The notes: generated by a model from the sequence alone, not told the origin. 54,073 nucleotides of DNA from a bacterium (GCA_024641305.1 JAHEDI010000023.1:1-54073); one strand, 5' to 3'; counted from the stretch's first letter, positions 1 through 9,363 are shown. Made by a program: numbers and translations.

Positions 1-38
1 GGGTTCGAGTTGGTTGGCCGGTGGGCGCTCGATCTGGG

Positions 39-2138
39 TTAGTCCTCCTGCAATAAAGCGGGGATCACCACGAGAGCCGCCAAAGCCGCCGTGATCATGG
101 ACACTTGCATGATCACGGACAACTGGTGATGAATCTTGAGTGGTGACAGCCAGAGGGCGGTAAACGCCACCGCAATGCCGAGCGCGTTGGCGGCGATCGG
201 CCGGCCGGCCCGCTCGATGGCCCGGTTGATGGTGCCCGGTCCTTCCTGACGGGCGAGGTCGATGGCCGCGATGAAGTGAATTGCGTAATCGATCCCGACT
301 CCGACGACGATGCTCGACAACACAGCCGTCATCAGGTTGAGGTGGGTATTGGAAACGGCCAGGAATCCGAGCAGGGTTGAGACGGTGAGGATGATCGGCA
401 CAAGGGAGGCGATCGTTTGGCGAAGTCGTCGATAGGCGAGTCCGAGCATGATCGTCACCAGAACGAAGGCCGCGATGAGCGAAACGACCTGCGACCTGAC
501 AACGAGGCGGGCGATCTCGTCCCACACGATGGGCATTCCTGTGAGCGCGGTGACTTCAGAGGAGGAATCCGCATAGCGTTGCCATTCGGCCAGATCAGCG
601 GTGGAAAAATTCTCAGGGAACATGACGAACCGGAGCCCATCGGCACTCACCATTTTGCCAAGTGGCAGCTCAACTGCCCCGGAAAGCATCCCGGCGAATT
701 GCTCGGGTGGTACCCGACCTTCAAGGTCGGCCAGCGAAAACACTTCGCGGACTCCCGGCAAGGAACGGAGGTCCTTGGAGGCCTCCCGAATGGCTGCCAG
801 CTGGTCCGTCCCTGCGCCCTGGTCATAGGCAAATTCCCCGATGAGCGGAGTTGCCCCGCCGAAAGCAGCCTCGGTTTTGGCAAACGCCAAGCGAACCGGG
901 TCGTCATCCTTGAAGAAGAACAACTGGTCGGAATTCACTTCCAGACCAGGAATGGTGAACGCCCCGAAGGCGATCAGGGCCACGGTGATGAGAATCGCCG
1001 GACGCCTGGTCTTGACCATCGCCTGGAGTCCCTTGGTGACCCAGGGGCCGAGGATGGCTTTCTGATGGTCTGGCTTGATCGTGAGATGGCTCAACAAGGC
1101 GGGAAGGGACAAAAGGGAAATGATTCCGGCGAAGGTGATACCGATTGCCGAGAACGTGCCCAGCTGAGCGATTGGCCTTACTCCGGTGAACAGCAACGAT
1201 AGGAAGCCCGCAGCTGTCGAAACCGATGTGAGGATCATTGGCACCCCGACCTGTTTCAAGGCTGAGGAGACCAGATCGGTGGGGTCACTGGTCCGATGGG
1301 CCTCTTCCTGGAAATGTGTTACGAAGTGGAGACCGTCCGCCGAACCCATCACAATGACAAAAATCGGGACGATCACGGTGACGATGTCTATTTGTTTGCC
1401 GAGACCGAACAGCAGGCCGAACGTCCACAACGAGCCAAGAATGGCTGGCAACATGGCGAGGGCGGAGAGGCGACGATCGCCGATGTTGGCGTAGAAAACG
1501 GCCAGCATCAGCGCGATTACCGCCGGTGGAATGAGTAACAGAAACAGGGAGAGCAGGTCGACGACCGAGGCAAAAATGACCGGGTTGCCGGCCAGAGTGA
1601 GCTCGATCCCATCAGGGGCAGTCAGGTGGGCGAGGTTGCGGGCCGAGCTCATGGTGTCGGCGCCGGGAGTGACGATTACCAGGGTGTCGAGAAAGTCGTT
1701 GCTTAGCAAGAGTCCGGTCGTCGGGTTCGATTGCAGGAGACCATCGACGGCCGGGCCAGGTAGGTTCCGGAGGTCTTCAGGAGTGATTGGCCCACCAGTG
1801 AGCGGGTTGATTCCCGGAAGGATCGAGGCGACCGCCTCCACCCCGTCGGTGGCGGCGATGGCTGATTGGAGCTCGGCGAGTCTGGCCAGTCCTTCTGGAG
1901 TGTTGAACGGCGCATCGTTTCCGGCCGTCGCCACGATTGTGATGGGATCCTTGGCGGTGTATTTCTCTTGAAGGTTGGCGAACACCTCGCCCGTGGCGTT
2001 GCCCTCGAGGATGAAGGACGAAACGTCAGCGTTGAAATCGAGTCGGAAGAGCATGCCGATCGACAGCAAGCTCAAGATGGCGGTTGCTACCAGGATCAGC
2101 TTGGCTCGTTTTACGATGAAACTGGCGATACGATCCAT
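39..2138 (-). CDS. RND superfamily (MMPL-type) exporter
   Basis: Predicted inner-membrane transporter of the RND/MMPL superfamily, driven by the proton gradient; the substrate is unknown and could be lipid-like or a drug. About 699 residues in two similar halves. Each half has one membrane segment, a large extracytoplasmic loop and a cluster of about five segments, with the sterol-sensing-like core (ADGLHFVTHF and GVGIDYAIHF) repeated in each half, as the family requires. The ATG at 2138 is preferred over a TTG at 2153 because GGAGG lies four to five bases upstream of it. It is transcribed leftward, downstream of arsI but separated by a hairpin, so it need not be part of the arsenic unit. The family is clear; the role is not. 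Confidence 0.88.
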   Translation of the reverse strand: MDRIASFIVKRAKLILVATAILSLLSIGMLFRLDFNADVSSFILEGNATGEVFANLQEKYTAKDPITIVATAGNDAPFNTPEGLARLAELQSAIAATDGVEAVASILPGINPLTGGPITPEDLRNLPGPAVDGLLQSNPTTGLLLSNDFLDTLVIVTPGADTMSSARNLAHLTAPDGIELTLAGNPVIFASVVDLLSLFLLLIPPAVIALMLAVFYANIGDRRLSALAMLPAILGSLWTFGLLFGLGKQIDIVTVIVPIFVIVMGSADGLHFVTHFQEEAHRTSDPTDLVSSALKQVGVPMILTSVSTAAGFLSLLFTGVRPIAQLGTFSAIGITFAGIISLLSLPALLSHLTIKPDHQKAILGPWVTKGLQAMVKTRRPAILITVALIAFGAFTIPGLEVNSDQLFFFKDDDPVRLAFAKTEAAFGGATPLIGEFAYDQGAGTDQLAAIREASKDLRSLPGVREVFSLADLEGRVPPEQFAGMLSGAVELPLGKMVSADGLRFVMFPENFSTADLAEWQRYADSSSEVTALTGMPIVWDEIARLVVRSQVVSLIAAFVLVTIMLGLAYRRLRQTIASLVPIILTVSTLLGFLAVSNTHLNLMTAVLSSIVVGVGIDYAIHFIAAIDLARQEGPGTINRAIERAGRPIAANALGIAVAFTALWLSPLKIHHQLSVIMQVSMITAALAALVVIPALLQED

Positions 2139-2178
2139 TCGTCCTCCGGCCAACTGACGATTCGACCCTAACCGAGCC

Positions 2179-2201
2179 TGAGGCCCCGCAGGGGGGCTTC
2201 A
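2179..2201. terminator. GC-rich hairpin between arsI and the RND gene
   Basis: TGAGGCCCC, a three-base loop GCA, and GGGGGGCTTCA can pair with one G-A mismatch. It lies between two leftward genes and could end the arsI transcript. There is no clear U-run on the minus strand, so a rho-independent role is only suggested. Confidence 0.4.
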
Positions 2202-2230
2202 GCAGTGTTTTGTTGACGAGTCGAGGTCGG

Positions 2231-2662
2231 CTAGCAGCAGGCCGCTTCGCTTGGTTCGCAACATTGGTCGGCGGAGCTTTCGATGGTCTTTGAAGCTATC
2301 GGACTGTCGCCGAGTACCGTGTAGAACTCCCATTCCAACCCGTTGGGGTCGGTGACGAACACTTTGTCTTGCTTTGCGTAGCAACACTCGACCCCTTGCT
2401 CCTCATACGTTGTAAGACCGCGCGCGACAAACCCATCGGTGGCGGCATTGACATCGGAAACCGTTTCGACTTCGACGCCAATGTGATTCATCGTCCCTCC
2501 CTGGGAATTCTCGATGAGGACGAGCTTGAGGGGAGGCTCGTCGATTGCGAAGTTGGCGTAACCGGGCCGCTGTTTGGTTACCGGCGTTCCAAAGACCTTC
2601 TCGTAGAAGGCGACCGCCGTGTCGATGTCTGTGACATTGAGGGCTAGCTGTACTCGACTCAT
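2231..2662 (-). CDS. arsI: ArsI/CadI-type vicinal oxygen chelate protein
   Basis: Single-domain glyoxalase-fold (VOC) protein of 143 residues. It closely resembles the ArsI carbon-arsenic lyase/CadI group: the N-terminal beta-alpha-beta start VQLALNVTDIDTAVAFYEKV, the paired cysteines in GVECCYAKQDK near residue 93 that bind trivalent arsenicals in ArsI, and the closing DPNGLEWEFYTV with its metal-ligand glutamate. ArsI cleaves methyl or aromatic groups from trivalent organoarsenicals using Fe(II) and oxygen. Extra cysteines at the C-terminus (QCCEPS, AACC) may add metal binding. GGAGGA precedes the start by six bases. It is divergent from arsR across a palindromic operator, which supports arsenic-responsive control. 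CadI-like cadmium induction is the alternative reading. Confidence 0.85.
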   Translation of the reverse strand: MSRVQLALNVTDIDTAVAFYEKVFGTPVTKQRPGYANFAIDEPPLKLVLIENSQGGTMNHIGVEVETVSDVNAATDGFVARGLTTYEEQGVECCYAKQDKVFVTDPNGLEWEFYTVLGDSPIASKTIESSADQCCEPSEAACC

Positions 2663-2701
2663 GACAATCCTCCTACGTATCGATGTTCATCGATGTATAG
2701 G

Positions 2702-2732
2702 TTGCCACATACATTGATCTGTGTCAATATAT
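2702..2732 (+). promoter_or_regulatory. arsR promoter with ArsR-type operator
   Basis: TTGCCA at 2702-2707 and CAATAT at 2725-2730 are separated by exactly 17 bases, and the arsR ATG lies six bases after the -10, so the transcript probably begins at the start codon. An imperfect palindrome, ATACATTGA (2709-2717) and TCAATATAT (2724-2732) with one mismatch, covers the spacer and the -10. ATTGA-N6-TCAAT is the usual ArsR/SmtB operator shape. A second repeat, ATCGAT-N4-ATCGAT at 2679-2694, lies on the arsI side. Confidence 0.72.
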
Positions 2733-2736
2733 CGGC

Positions 2737-3072
2737 ATGACGAACATCGACGTTTCGTGTTGTGCCCCGCTCGCCGGAGGGTTGGATGAAGGGCAGGCTG
2801 TCGAACTCTCCGAACTCCTCAAGGTCCTTGCCGACCCGGCCCGTCTTCGAATCGTCTCGATGCTGGCCACCGGAGAGTCCGACGAAGTCTGCGTTTGCGA
2901 CATGACCGCGCCGCTCAGCCTGTCACAGCCAACGGTCAGCCACCACATCAAGGTGCTGCGCGAGGCCGGGTTCATCACCTCGGAGCGACGGAGCAAATGG
3001 GTCTATCACCGACTCGTCCCCAAACAACTCGAGGCGGTACGCGCCGCATTATCCGTCGGTTCGCCCGTCTGA
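2737..3072 (+). CDS. arsR: ArsR-family arsenic-responsive repressor
   Basis: Winged-helix repressor of 111 residues that should release DNA when arsenite or antimonite binds. The DNA-recognition region reads SLSQPTVSHHIKVLREAGF (about residues 67-85). Just before it is DEVCVCDMT, matching the ELCVCDL metal-site motif of classical ArsR. A second pair, SCCAP, near residue 8 could give the third sulfur ligand found in other actinobacterial ArsR proteins. No Shine-Dalgarno sequence precedes the ATG, and the promoter spacing predicts a leaderless mRNA. It faces arsI over a 74-bp shared control region. The HELGH membrane protein follows 38 bases downstream and may be co-transcribed. Confidence 0.9.
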   Translation: MTNIDVSCCAPLAGGLDEGQAVELSELLKVLADPARLRIVSMLATGESDEVCVCDMTAPLSLSQPTVSHHIKVLREAGFITSERRSKWVYHRLVPKQLEAVRAALSVGSPV

Positions 3073-3110
3073 ACCGTCAAGCACCCTGGACGAGGCTCCG
3101 ATAAGAGAGT

Positions 3111-3635
3111 ATGCGTCGTACGTTCACGCTCACAGTCCTGGCTGCGGTCATGGTCGGATGGGTTTTTTCCACCGGCCGTGATTTTCTCGTGACGGGAATG
3201 GTCGACCTCGGTATCCACGAATTGGGGCACATGCTGGCAATTCCGCTCGGGCAGACGATCCATTTTCTGGCTGGTTCCGGGGCACAGATTCTGGCTCCGG
3301 CTGGATTGGCAGGCTATTTCTGGTGGAAGGGCGATGAGGGTGCGAGTGGATTGATGCTGGCGTGGTGTTCTACCTCGATCAAGGACGTGGCCATTTACAT
3401 GGCGGACGCCAAGACAAGGTACTTGCCGCTGATCGGCGGGACCCACGACTGGTGGTGGCTGTTCTCGCGGTGGGACAATCTTGACGGAGCAGACGGCATT
3501 GCCGGATTTGTCGGGTTTCTGGGCCTCATGCTCGGGGCCGGGGCCGTCCTATGGCTGGCCCGCCAGTCCTGGACGCTCTGGTCGGCGACCCGCCAACCGG
3601 TGTTTGTGTTCCTTGACGCCGAATCTGGCGACTGA
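3111..3635 (+). CDS. Membrane protein with HELGH metallopeptidase-like motif
   Basis: Protein of 174 residues with an N-terminal hydrophobic segment, the motif GIHELGHMLAIPLG near residue 36, and further hydrophobic segments around 60-75, 100-115 and 135-155. HExxH inside a membrane segment recalls the zinc site of M50 (site-2) proteases, but the usual second motif with the third ligand is not obvious, so peptidase activity is not established. It could be a membrane metal-binding protein instead. It lies 38 bases after arsR on the same strand, suggesting co-transcription. It converges on the RamB-like gene, whose stop lies 16 bases away. Confidence 0.7.
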   Translation: MRRTFTLTVLAAVMVGWVFSTGRDFLVTGMVDLGIHELGHMLAIPLGQTIHFLAGSGAQILAPAGLAGYFWWKGDEGASGLMLAWCSTSIKDVAIYMADAKTRYLPLIGGTHDWWWLFSRWDNLDGADGIAGFVGFLGLMLGAGAVLWLARQSWTLWSATRQPVFVFLDAESGD

Positions 3636-3651
3636 ATGTTCGGTGTGACGC

Positions 3652-5085
3652 CTAGGGGGTGGCCTGATCGACGAACTCGTAGATCTCGGCCATATCAACC
3701 CCCGGAAAACGGCCAGGAGGGAGCGCCGCCAGGACGTGGGTACGAGCTTTCGGCGACGGCCAGACGGCCCCTTCCCAGCGGGCGCTGAGAGCGGCTGGTG
3801 GTCGCCGGCAGCACTCACCATCGGGGCACTTTGAGACCGAGTGATGGTCGGTGTTGCGGCCCCGGAAGTATTGGGCGTCATCGAACGTCGTCCCGACCGT
3901 GATGGCGTGACTTGGCTCGCGATCGGCCTCGATATGGGTACCGCACCAGAAAGTTCCCTGGTCTGTGTCGGTGTACTGATAATGGATGGCGAATTTGTCT
4001 GGCGAACGGAACGCCATGCGAGTTCCCCATTGGCGACAGAGCCGTTGGCCTTCGATGGCGCCGTCGGCATCAGCCGGGAACGGCACGCCGTTGTTCGAAT
4101 ACGCTTTCCAGATGATGCCGTCCCCGTCGGATCTCACGAGATGGATGCGCAGGTCGAGCCGCTCGGTGATGAGGTTCGTCAGTCGATGTCCGGCCATCTC
4201 GTAGCTGACATAGAAGCGCTCCTTGAGATCCTCAACCGATAGGTCGCGGTCCTTTTTGGCTGAGCGAAGAAACGGTACGGCCGCTTCCTCCGGAATGAGA
4301 ACCGCTGACGCGAAGTAGGCGGCTTCGGTGCGTTGGCGAAGAAAATCCGAATAAGAAGTGGGGTCGTCGTGGTCAAGGGCGAAATGGCCGAGCGTCCTGA
4401 GGATGACCGATCGAGCAGCCCTGGTACGGAGCTCATTTCGTTGGGGGATGAAGATTCGACCATTCGTCTGATCGGCGATCGATCGGACTGCGCTCGGGAA
4501 TTCTCGAACCTGGTGAATGCTGAAGCCGAAGTGTTGTGCGAGCTTGAAGAGTTCCCGTTGAGATAGTGCCCCGGCGCCGGTGTATCCCGATGCCTCGAGG
4601 GCTGAAACGGCGAGTCGCTCGATGTCGGGGTAGTAGTTGCCCTTGGCGGCGGCCGCCTGACGGAGCGCAACGTTGGCCGTGCGGGCCTCTTCGGGGGTGG
4701 CGACCGCCGATTGGGATCGTCGCTTGACCTCTTCGTAGAGCCCGATGATGTGCTCGAGTGCCCCGTCGGGTAGGCGAGTTGTTGCTTTGAGGTGGGAAAG
4801 GCCCAGCTCTCCATACATGGGTTCGGTCTGGTAGCGCTCCAGGAGCACTTCCAGCTGGGCACGGCGGTTGGGAAGTTCATCGGACATCATCTCAGCCGGG
4901 CTGACGTTGAGGTTCCTGGCCAATTCACTGATGAGTGAGAGCTTGGGCTCGCGTTTGCCGTTCTCGACCATCGACAGATAGGGGGCCGGTTTGCCGACGA
5001 GCGAACCGAGTTCATCAAGGGTGAGGTTGGCTCGTTTTCGAAAGAACCGCAGCCTTTGACCGAATACCAGGGTGTCCACAATCAT
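3652..5085 (-). CDS. ramB: RamB-like XRE regulator of acetate/glyoxylate genes
   Basis: About 477 residues. The N-terminal Cro/C1-type helix-turn-helix (about 12-66, including LGSLVGKPAPYLSMVENGKR) is followed by an IrrE/ImmA-like region (HFGFSIHQVREFP ... RNELRTRAARSVILRTLGHF) and a C-terminal conserved block containing CRQWG and SKCPDGECCRR. This is the short-chain acyl regulator architecture of RamB and PrpR from corynebacteria and mycobacteria, which control aceA/aceB or the methylcitrate genes. It is divergent from aceB by 110 bp, as expected for a local regulator. Adjacent TTG and ATG starts (5088, 5085) cannot be separated. RamB rather than PrpR is inferred only from the neighbours. 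Confidence 0.82.
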   Translation of the reverse strand: MIVDTLVFGQRLRFFRKRANLTLDELGSLVGKPAPYLSMVENGKREPKLSLISELARNLNVSPAEMMSDELPNRRAQLEVLLERYQTEPMYGELGLSHLKATTRLPDGALEHIIGLYEEVKRRSQSAVATPEEARTANVALRQAAAAKGNYYPDIERLAVSALEASGYTGAGALSQRELFKLAQHFGFSIHQVREFPSAVRSIADQTNGRIFIPQRNELRTRAARSVILRTLGHFALDHDDPTSYSDFLRQRTEAAYFASAVLIPEEAAVPFLRSAKKDRDLSVEDLKERFYVSYEMAGHRLTNLITERLDLRIHLVRSDGDGIIWKAYSNNGVPFPADADGAIEGQRLCRQWGTRMAFRSPDKFAIHYQYTDTDQGTFWCGTHIEADREPSHAITVGTTFDDAQYFRGRNTDHHSVSKCPDGECCRRPPAALSARWEGAVWPSPKARTHVLAALPPGRFPGVDMAEIYEFVDQATP

Positions 5086-5195
5086 CAACTCCGCTCACTT
5101 TTGATAATTAACGTCTTTCTTGTTCGCCCAGAATACGGCTTTGTCCCAAAAAATGCGACAAGATCGTCGTAATTGCTCAACCAGAGGAACGCATT
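5086..5195. promoter_or_regulatory. Divergent control region, ramB-like gene / aceB
   Basis: This AT-richer 110-bp gap separates the regulator from the glyoxylate operon. It contains an inverted repeat TTGTC (5141-5145) and GACAA (5157-5161) across an A-run, a possible operator. AGAGGA lies about seven bases before the aceB ATG as ribosome site. I could not place a convincing -35/-10 pair or a match to the corynebacterial RamB box. Confidence 0.4.
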
Positions 5196-6791
5196 ATGGA
5201 TGTCAGGGGACCCATCGAAGGTCGAGTCAGCGACATTTTGTCCGACGAAGCGGTGGCCTTTCTTGAGGGTCTGCACCGTAGGTTCAACCCTCGTCGACTC
5301 GAACTGCTGGCCGGTCGCTCCGATCGACAGCGACAGATCGACGCTGGCGGGTTGCCCGAATTTCTCGCCGAGACGGGCGCCATCAGAAGTGGTGACTGGC
5401 AGGTGGCGGTGCCCCCGGCGGATCTGATGGACCGACGGGTCGAGATCACCGGCCCGGTCGAACGCAAGATGATGATCAACGCCCTCAACTCGGGCGCCAA
5501 GACCTTCATGGCCGATTTTGAGGACTCCAATACACCGTCGTGGGACAATTTGATGCAGGGCCAGGTCAACGTCTACGACGCCGTCCGGCACACGATACGA
5601 CTCACGGCCGAGGGCGGCAAGGTGTATCAACTCGATGAACGGACGGCGACGCTTCTCATCCGTCCGCGGGGATGGCACCTCGATGAAGCCCACCTGTTCG
5701 TCGATGGCGAACCGATGTCGGGGTCGCTCGTCGATGCCGGTTTGTACCTGTTTCACAATGCTGCCGAATCTCTGGCGCGAGGATCTGGCCCGTACTTGTA
5801 CTTGCCGAAACTTGAAAATCACGTTGAGGCACGCCTCTGGAACGACGTGTTTGTCTTTGCGCAACAACAGCTCGGTATCGCCCAGGGTTCGATTCGGGCG
5901 ACGGTTCTCATCGAAACGGTGCTGGCCGCGTTTGAAATGGATGAGATCCTGTACGAACTTCGTGATCATTCCGCCGGACTCAACGCCGGTCGTTGGGACT
6001 ACATATTTTCGGTCATCAAGAAGTTCCGCAACGATCCGAGTCGACTCCTTCCGGATCGGTCACAGATCAGCATGATGGTCCCGTTCATGCGCTCGTACAC
6101 CGAACTGCTGGTCCAGACCTGCCACAAGCGGGGAGCTCACGCCATGGGTGGAATGTCCGCCTTCATACCGAATCGGCTGGACCCTGACGTCACCGAAACG
6201 GCGTTGGCCAAGGTGTCCGAAGACAAGCGCCGCGAAGCCGGAGATGGCTTCGACGGGACCTGGGTTGCTCATCCAGGCCTTGTGGGAGTTGCTCAAGCCG
6301 AGTTCGATGCGGTCCTTGGGAGCCGTCCCAACCAGATCGACCGGCAACGTCCCGATGTCTCGGTGCAGTCTGCGGACCTGCTCGATACCCGCGTTCCCGG
6401 TGGGACTATCACCCTTGGGGGGATTCGTACCAATGTGAACGTCGGCATCCTGTACCTGGAGTCGTGGCTTTCAGGCAACGGAGCGGCAGCGCTGTACAAC
6501 CTGATGGAGGACGCGGCCACCGCTGAAATCTCCCGCTCACAAATCTGGCAGTGGGTACACACCGGTGCCCATATCAACGATGGGCGGGCGATCACTCCTG
6601 AGTTGGTGCGAGCTATCGCCGATGAGGAGATGAGCACTATCGCCGATCTGGTCGGTGCGAGTCAGTTTGCAGAAGGCCGGTTCGACGAGGCCCGCGCCAT
6701 CTTCGAAGACGTAGCTCTCAGCGACGATTTTGAGGACTTCTTGACCATTCCGGCTTACCAGCAACTGACCAACGAAAAGGAACCAGCATGA
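5196..6791 (+). CDS. aceB: Malate synthase A
   Basis: Condenses glyoxylate with acetyl-CoA to malate, the second step of the glyoxylate shunt, in the cytoplasm. The 531-residue length fits isoform A rather than the 720-residue isoform G usual in many actinobacteria. Visible family blocks include [20 protein letters not shown] followed by ADFEDSN, the [19 protein letters not shown] strand with the metal-site glutamate, [11 protein letters not shown], and AHPGLVGVA near the acid-base region. The ATG at 5196 has an AGAGGA ribosome site. Its TGA overlaps the aceA ATG (ATGA), so the two are translationally coupled. The divergent RamB-like gene suggests induction on acetate or fatty acids. Confidence 0.97.
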   Translation: MDVRGPIEGRVSDILSDEAVAFLEGLHRRFNPRRLELLAGRSDRQRQIDAGGLPEFLAETGAIRSGDWQVAVPPADLMDRRVEITGPVERKMMINALNSGAKTFMADFEDSNTPSWDNLMQGQVNVYDAVRHTIRLTAEGGKVYQLDERTATLLIRPRGWHLDEAHLFVDGEPMSGSLVDAGLYLFHNAAESLARGSGPYLYLPKLENHVEARLWNDVFVFAQQQLGIAQGSIRATVLIETVLAAFEMDEILYELRDHSAGLNAGRWDYIFSVIKKFRNDPSRLLPDRSQISMMVPFMRSYTELLVQTCHKRGAHAMGGMSAFIPNRLDPDVTETALAKVSEDKRREAGDGFDGTWVAHPGLVGVAQAEFDAVLGSRPNQIDRQRPDVSVQSADLLDTRVPGGTITLGGIRTNVNVGILYLESWLSGNGAAALYNLMEDAATAEISRSQIWQWVHTGAHINDGRAITPELVRAIADEEMSTIADLVGASQFAEGRFDEARAIFEDVALSDDFEDFLTIPAYQQLTNEKEPA

Positions 6792-8074
6792 GCATCGACG
6801 AACGCATCGCCGAGGAAGCGGCCGCCCTCCAACACGATTGGGATACCAATCCCCGGTGGAAAGGTGTCCAGCGTGACTACAGGGCAGAGGACGTCATTCG
6901 TTTGCGCGGCTCGATCCGCAAGGACCACGTGTTGGCTCGTTCTGGCTCGCAACGGCTGTGGGATCTCATGGCGACCCGGCCATATGTCAATAGTTTGGGG
7001 GCACTGTCCGGCGGTCAAGCCGTTCAGATGGTCAAGGCAGGCCTCGAGGCGATCTATCTCTCGGGATGGCAGGTGGCCGGTGACGCCAATTTGGCCGGTG
7101 AGGTCTATCCCGATCAATCCCTGTACCCGGCCAACTCGGCCCCCCAGCTAGTGCGTCGCATCAACAACGCTCTCGAACGTGCCGACCAGGTCGCTTGGAT
7201 GGAGGGCGACCAATCCACTCACTGGAACGTGCCGATCATGGCCGATGGTGAAGCCGGTTTTGGTGGTGCGCTCAACGTGTTCGAACTCACCAAGAACTTC
7301 ATTGCGGCCGGGGCGGCGGGCGTCCACTTCGAAGATCAACTGGCCTCCGAGAAGAAGTGCGGTCATATGGGTGGCAAGGTTCTGGTGCCCACATCCCAAC
7401 ACCTCCGAACCCTGACCGCGGCCAGGCTGGCCGCCGATGTCATGGGTGTTCCCTTGCTGGTCGTGGCGAGAACCGACTCGCTGGCGGCGACTTTGCTCAC
7501 GTCTGATATCGACGAGCGTGATCGCCCGTTCGTCACCGGGGAACGCAGTATCGAGGGGTTCTATCACGTCCGTAACGGCATGGAGTCATCGATCGCCAGA
7601 GCTCTGGCGTACGCTCCGTATTGCGATCTCATTTGGTGCGAAACGGGCAAACCCGATCTCGAAGAGGCTCGGACGTTCGCCGAAGCGATTCACGCCGTGT
7701 ATCCCGGCAAAAAGCTTGCCTACAACTGCTCTCCGTCATTCAACTGGAGTGCCCATCTCGACGATGCGACTATCGCGGTCTTTCAGAAGGAACTCGGGGC
7801 GCTTGGTTATGCCTTCCAGTTCATCACCCTGGCCGGGTTTCACGCTCTCAACGCCACGATGTTCGATCTTGCCAAGGGCTACGCCTCCGACGGGATGACC
7901 TCATACGTCAAACTTCAGGAACACGAGTTCGCCATGGAAGCCGACGGCTACACGGCGACCAAGCATCAGCGGGAGGTGGGGGCGGGGTATTTCGATCTTG
8001 TGGCGAATACGATTTCGGGCGGCCAGGCATCAACATTGGCGTTGGTTGGGTCGACCGAAGAAGAGCAGTTTTAA
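6788..8074 (+). CDS. aceA: Isocitrate lyase
   Basis: Splits isocitrate into succinate and glyoxylate, the first step of the glyoxylate bypass. The 428-residue length is typical of the short bacterial form. The active-site signature [11 protein letters not shown], with its catalytic cysteine, lies near residue 190. [12 protein letters not shown] and YNCSPSFNW are other conserved substrate and magnesium-binding blocks. It overlaps aceB by four bases and is followed by a strong hairpin that probably ends the operon. With aceB it forms a complete shunt, letting the cell grow on acetate or fatty acids; the acyl-CoA dehydrogenase at 42462 is a plausible upstream contributor. Confidence 0.98.
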   Translation: MSIDERIAEEAAALQHDWDTNPRWKGVQRDYRAEDVIRLRGSIRKDHVLARSGSQRLWDLMATRPYVNSLGALSGGQAVQMVKAGLEAIYLSGWQVAGDANLAGEVYPDQSLYPANSAPQLVRRINNALERADQVAWMEGDQSTHWNVPIMADGEAGFGGALNVFELTKNFIAAGAAGVHFEDQLASEKKCGHMGGKVLVPTSQHLRTLTAARLAADVMGVPLLVVARTDSLAATLLTSDIDERDRPFVTGERSIEGFYHVRNGMESSIARALAYAPYCDLIWCETGKPDLEEARTFAEAIHAVYPGKKLAYNCSPSFNWSAHLDDATIAVFQKELGALGYAFQFITLAGFHALNATMFDLAKGYASDGMTSYVKLQEHEFAMEADGYTATKHQREVGAGYFDLVANTISGGQASTLALVGSTEEEQF

Positions 8075-8087
8075 CCGCCAGGATGAT

Positions 8088-8121
8088 GGCGGGCCTCTCC
8101 CGTATGGTGAAGAGGCCCGCC
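8088..8121 (+). terminator. Hairpin after aceBA
   Basis: GGCGGGCCTCT (8088-8098) and AGAGGCCCGCC (8111-8121) form a perfect 11-bp stem with a 12-base loop, 14 bases after the aceA stop. No U-run follows, as in many actinobacterial terminators. It separates the glyoxylate operon from the GAPDH-like gene. Confidence 0.72.
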
Positions 8122-8155
8122 GCTCGGTATGCTTCGCCAAAGGAGGGATACAGGC

Positions 8156-9211
8156 ATGAGCAACATCGTCCACGTCGTCGGTACCGGAACGATCGGTGAG
8201 CCACTGATCGGCCTGCTGGCCAATTACCGGGAAGCCTTTGGAATTGATGAGGTGACGTTCCATAAACGGACGCCGATGATCGAAGAACGGCCCAAGGTTG
8301 CCGATCTTGAACGTCGTGGCGCCATTCTGGCGACCAATGACGATCGTCGTGCCAGTTTCGAAGCCCTCGGGCATTCACCGAAGTTTTCTGCTCAAGAGGC
8401 GATTGAACGAGCCTCCGTTGTCATTGACTGCACTCCGGCCGGCCTAACCAACAAAGAGAAGTTCTATAACGCGGCGCCCGGCCCACTCGGATTCATGGCG
8501 CAAGGGTCCGAATTCGGATTTGGAAAGATGTATGCCCGCGGTGTGAACGATGAAGCGCTCGATCAGGGCAGCGATCGTTTCCTGCAGGTGGTGTCCTGTA
8601 ATACGCACAACATTTCGGCTCTTGTCAAGACCGTTGCGATGGACGGTGCCGAATCACGCCTTGAGAACGGTCGGTTTGTGTTGCTCCGGCGCGCCAATGA
8701 TATCAGTCAGGACGGCTCGTTTGTCCCTGCCCCGACCACCGGTTCACATGGGGACGAGCAGTTCGGCACCCATCATGCCCGCGACGCTCACCACCTGTTC
8801 TCCACGCTCGGCTATGACCTTCCCTTGTTCTCCTCGGCGATGAAGGTGCCAACCCAGTACATGCATTCGATGTGGTTCAGTCTCACCCTCGATCGTGAGA
8901 TCGGCCTTGATGAGGTCATTGACCGATTCACCGACAATCCACGCATTGCCTTGACCCACCATCAGTCGGCCAACAGTGTCTTCTCATTCGGACGCGACCA
9001 CGGCTACTTCGGACGAATCTTGAATCAGGCAGTCATTCCTCGCCAGAGCATTACGGTGCGTGACGGCCATGAAGTCGTCGGCTTTTGCTACACGCCTCAG
9101 GATGGCAACTCACTGCTGTCTTCGATCGCCGCGACGCTGTGGTACCTACATCCCGACGGCTTCGAAGACCGGATCGACGTTCTGCGTCCGTACCTGTTCA
9201 GCGAGGTCTAG
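8156..9211 (+). CDS. Type II (archaeal-type) GAPDH-like dehydrogenase
   Basis: 351 residues from the ATG at 8156, chosen because AAAGGAGGG lies ten bases upstream; an upstream in-frame start at 8129 would put this site inside the gene. A nucleotide-binding GTGTIGEPLI opens the protein. VVIDCTPAGLTNKEKFY and VVSCNTHNISALVKT match the layout of archaeal type II glyceraldehyde-3-phosphate dehydrogenase, including the catalytic cysteine in SCNT. The late block KVPTQYMHSMW also fits. The substrate may be glyceraldehyde-3-phosphate or another aldehyde; it is unusual beside the glyoxylate genes and no other glycolytic gene is near. The family is fairly clear, the reaction is not. Confidence 0.72.
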   Translation: MSNIVHVVGTGTIGEPLIGLLANYREAFGIDEVTFHKRTPMIEERPKVADLERRGAILATNDDRRASFEALGHSPKFSAQEAIERASVVIDCTPAGLTNKEKFYNAAPGPLGFMAQGSEFGFGKMYARGVNDEALDQGSDRFLQVVSCNTHNISALVKTVAMDGAESRLENGRFVLLRRANDISQDGSFVPAPTTGSHGDEQFGTHHARDAHHLFSTLGYDLPLFSSAMKVPTQYMHSMWFSLTLDREIGLDEVIDRFTDNPRIALTHHQSANSVFSFGRDHGYFGRILNQAVIPRQSITVRDGHEVVGFCYTPQDGNSLLSSIAATLWYLHPDGFEDRIDVLRPYLFSEV

Positions 9212-9351
9212 TTCGTATCGGGTAGATCGGCGCTCGGGTCGGCGTCTCGATTGCCGAAGCCGGAAACCGGCGTCATGCTCCGCCAGTCGGTAGTCCCGAT
9301 CCGTCGACGATGCAGTGGCCAACCAGTGAGATTTGCCTGCCCGATGCATGC

Positions 9352-9357
9352 CATACT
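9352..9357 (+). promoter_or_regulatory. -10 element of a probable leaderless start
   Basis: CATACT ends six bases before the ATG at 9364, and no ribosome site is present. That spacing places transcription initiation at the start codon. No good -35 was found. Confidence 0.45.
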
Positions 9358-9363
9358 CTGGAT

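Noticed and set aside
417-1202. Long plus-strand reading frame opposite the RND exporter
   Set aside because: Antisense shadow of a clear membrane protein; Gly/Arg/Glu-rich reading with no family sequence.
5141-5161. PafBC-type or LexA control of aceB
   Set aside because: TTGTC is present, but no TAnnnT follows at the right distance and there is no LexA box.
5085-5969. 294-codon minus-strand frame over aceB
   Set aside because: Lies antisense to malate synthase motifs and reads as low-complexity; a high-GC shadow.
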